This document shows positions 62,553 through 64,000 of a stretch of DNA of 64,000 bases, piece after piece. The stretch spans positions 1 through 64,000 of the forward strand of contig NZ_CALWJK010000004.1 of the NCBI RefSeq assembly GCF_944380975.1, given 5' to 3'. The DNA is from an uncultured Agathobaculum sp. GTDB taxonomy: Bacteria; Bacillota; Clostridia; Oscillospirales; Butyricicoccaceae. The notes under the pieces are model-generated. The model was not told where the DNA came from. It worked only from the letters and a program-made list of their open reading frames with translations, and did not search any database. Every line of letters starts with the position of its first letter. The stretch's first letter is position 1. The position numbers and the translations under genes were made by a program.

Positions 62553-63566
62553 TTAGCGTACCCAAACTTCCTCATGCTCACCGCGCCGCGGGCGACCCAG
62601 CAGCAAGCGGCTCGCCTCCGTGGCAGGCAGTCCATTATACAGCACCTCATACATCGCCTCAGTGATCGGCATGGAAACGCCCTGCTGCTTTGCCAGATGA
62701 TAGCCCGCCTCGGTCGCATAATAGCCCTCGACCGTTGCGCCAACCTCGTCCATTGCCTCCTGCACACTCTTGCCTTGACCGATCAGGATACCTGCGCGTC
62801 GGTTGCGCGAATGCATGGAGCAGCAGGTCACGATCAGATCACCAACGCCTGATAAGCCCGCAAATGTTTCCTGTCGTGCGCCCAGCTGAACGCCCAGACG
62901 AGCAATCTCGGTCAAACCACGGGTCATAAAGGCAGCCTTAGAGTTATCGCCCATGCCAAGGCCGTCCGCGATGCCCGCGCCCAGCGCAATGATATTCTTA
63001 AACGCGCCACCCAGTTCACAACCGATGATATCCGCAGAGGTATAAACGCGGAAATAGCTTTCGTTCATAAAAGCTGCCTGTGTCAACTCTGCCGCAGCAC
63101 GGCTTTCCGACGCCGCAACGATCGCGGTCGGCACACGGCGCGCAACCTCCTCCGCGTGCGTCGGGCCAGTCAGCGCAACGACAGGGTTATTGCCGTGCAT
63201 GATGCGGTCGATGGTCTGCGAAAAGCGGCAATAGCCGTTTTTTGCGTCCAGTCCCTTACCGACGTTGACGATCACCGTACCGGCCGGCACGATAGCCGCA
63301 AGTTTTTCCGCCGTAGACGCAACCGCAAACGATGGCACCGCCATCACGATCAGGTCCGCCTTTGCCGCGCCCGCCATATCGGTGGTAATAGTAATCCCCT
63401 CTGGAATCTTAACCCCCGGCAGCAGCTTTTCATTGCCGCGCTCACGCAGCAGCAAATCGCACTCTTCCTGCAAATACGTCCACGAGGTCACTTCATGGCC
63501 GTTGTCGTGCAGCAGCATCGCCAGCGCAATGCCCCAGCCGCCGGTTCCCAGTACAAAAACCTTCAT
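62553..63566 (-). CDS. gpsA: NAD(P)-dependent glycerol-3-phosphate dehydrogenase
   Basis: Makes sn-glycerol-3-phosphate for phospholipids. The 337-aa protein has the dinucleotide-binding LGTGGWGIALAMLL, the VNVGKGLD and LTGPTHAEEVARR segments, and the catalytic-lysine region GGAFKNIIALGAGIADGLG. It overlaps plsY by 4 bp, the usual gpsA-plsY arrangement, so both feed phosphatidic acid synthesis. Confidence 0.97.
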   Translation of the reverse strand: MKVFVLGTGGWGIALAMLLHDNGHEVTSWTYLQEECDLLLRERGNEKLLPGVKIPEGITITTDMAGAAKADLIVMAVPSFAVASTAEKLAAIVPAGTVIVNVGKGLDAKNGYCRFSQTIDRIMHGNNPVVALTGPTHAEEVARRVPTAIVAASESRAAAELTQAAFMNESYFRVYTSADIIGCELGGAFKNIIALGAGIADGLGMGDNSKAAFMTRGLTEIARLGVQLGARQETFAGLSGVGDLIVTCCSMHSRNRRAGILIGQGKSVQEAMDEVGATVEGYYATEAGYHLAKQQGVSMPITEAMYEVLYNGLPATEASRLLLGRPRRGEHEEVWVR

Positions 63567-64000
63567 TTTTTGTTCTCCTCTCCGTTACGGTCGGATTGTT
63601 CAATGGTTTTCTTGCTCTTGAAGGAAAACTTGTTTTCTTCACCGCGCAAAATGCGGGCGATATTCGAGCGATGCATGAAAATCACTGCCACCGCCATGCC
63701 AAACGCCATTGCGGTCAATACCGGGTCGTTATAAAACACCAGTGTGGTGATTGGAAAGCTGATTGCACCCAGAATCGAGCCGAGCGAAATCCAACGCGTC
63801 AGCGCCACGGCCACAAAAAACAGCACAAATGCAATCAGGAAAATGCGCCAATCGAATAACAGCAGCATCACCGCGCCAACCAGCACGCCTTTACCGCCGC
63901 GGAAGCCGAAATACAGCGGGAACATATGACCCAAGATGACAAAGATGCCAGCTACCAGCTTGCCGACCGGACCCGCCAGCAGCGCGCCGATCGAGACTGC
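63563..64000 (-). CDS. plsY: Acyl-phosphate glycerol-3-phosphate acyltransferase PlsY (5' part outside window)
   Basis: Membrane acyltransferase that acylates glycerol-3-phosphate using acyl-phosphate. The visible C-terminal ~145 residues read VILGHMFPLYFGFRGGKGV, with the conserved Gly-Gly-Lys-Gly motif, then several membrane helices and a charged tail (SFKSKKTIEQSDRNGEENKK). The frame stays open to the end of the window at 64000, so the start lies beyond it. It is coupled to gpsA by a 4-bp overlap. Confidence 0.95.
   Translation of the reverse strand, partial: AVSIGALLAGPVGKLVAGIFVILGHMFPLYFGFRGGKGVLVGAVMLLLFDWRIFLIAFVLFFVAVALTRWISLGSILGAISFPITTLVFYNDPVLTAMAFGMAVAVIFMHRSNIARILRGEENKFSFKSKKTIEQSDRNGEENKK

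Noticed and set aside
1..64000. tRNA, rRNA genes or a CRISPR array
   Set aside because: No cloverleaf-like sequence with a conserved T-loop, no rRNA segment and no regularly spaced repeat was found by reading; a tRNA scan would settle this.

Overview
The window looks like a chromosomal segment of a GC-rich, spore-forming, Gram-positive anaerobe of the class Clostridia. The evidence is the Firmicutes gene order (gdpP next to rplI; murB-rapZ-whiA-dnaE-pfkA; alr next to mazF), a leucine T-box, an alpha/beta small acid-soluble spore protein (SASP) gene, and lipoproteins with lipoboxes. A gut Oscillospirales (Butyricicoccus-like) host is an inference only. No rRNA, tRNA or CRISPR array was seen.

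Layout. 1-3.8 kb: rplI (partial), gdpP and divergent glpK. 3.8-10.9 kb: a leftward run of a U32 peptidase, mltG, a CPBP protease, 5-formyl-THF cyclo-ligase, a DJ-1 protein, a GNAT, an LPG-synthase-like aminoacyltransferase and a WecG/TagA glycosyltransferase. 11-15.9 kb: the leftward leuA-leuC-leuD-leuB operon behind a T-box riboswitch. 15.9-19.2 kb: a symporter, a PAP2 phosphatase and a flippase. 19.2-22.3 kb: an Rrf2 regulator and a TetM-like ribosomal GTPase fused to a Rae1/YacP-type NYN nuclease.

22.6-45.7 kb is the main discovery. A SASP gene is split in two: codons 1-31 lie at 22517-22609 and the remaining 40 codons plus stop at 45736-45858, in the same orientation and in frame. Between them lies a 23,126-bp insertion bounded by the 7-bp core GAGGTTG. 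A large serine recombinase gene and a TnpW-like gene sit at its right end. The inferred attP is an imperfect 48-bp palindrome whose outer AAGATGG motif lies 5 bp farther from the centre than the same motif in attB, as expected for this recombinase class. The cargo is an SLH/Big-2 surface protein, a YesN/YesM two-component system with a sugar-binding lipoprotein, the galactose transporter mglBAC, the Leloir genes galK-galE-galT-galM, and an OPT peptide transporter with a PqqD-like protein and PepD. The MglB protein is circularly permuted: its canonical N-terminal ~80 residues are found at the C-terminus. MglC has a ~215-residue coiled-coil N-terminal extension.

45.9-64 kb: ptsI, a DUF1015 protein, an unknown ORF, mazF (no visible mazE), alr, a lipoprotein, NAD(P)HX dehydratase, a cell-wall amidase, an SDR reductase, pfkA, dnaE, whiA, rapZ, murB, a lipoprotein, gpsA and plsY (partial). 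The genes inside the insertion form a coherent pathway: sense sugar, import galactose, convert it to glucose-1-phosphate. Its neighbours outside are core glycolysis, phospholipid and cell-wall genes.
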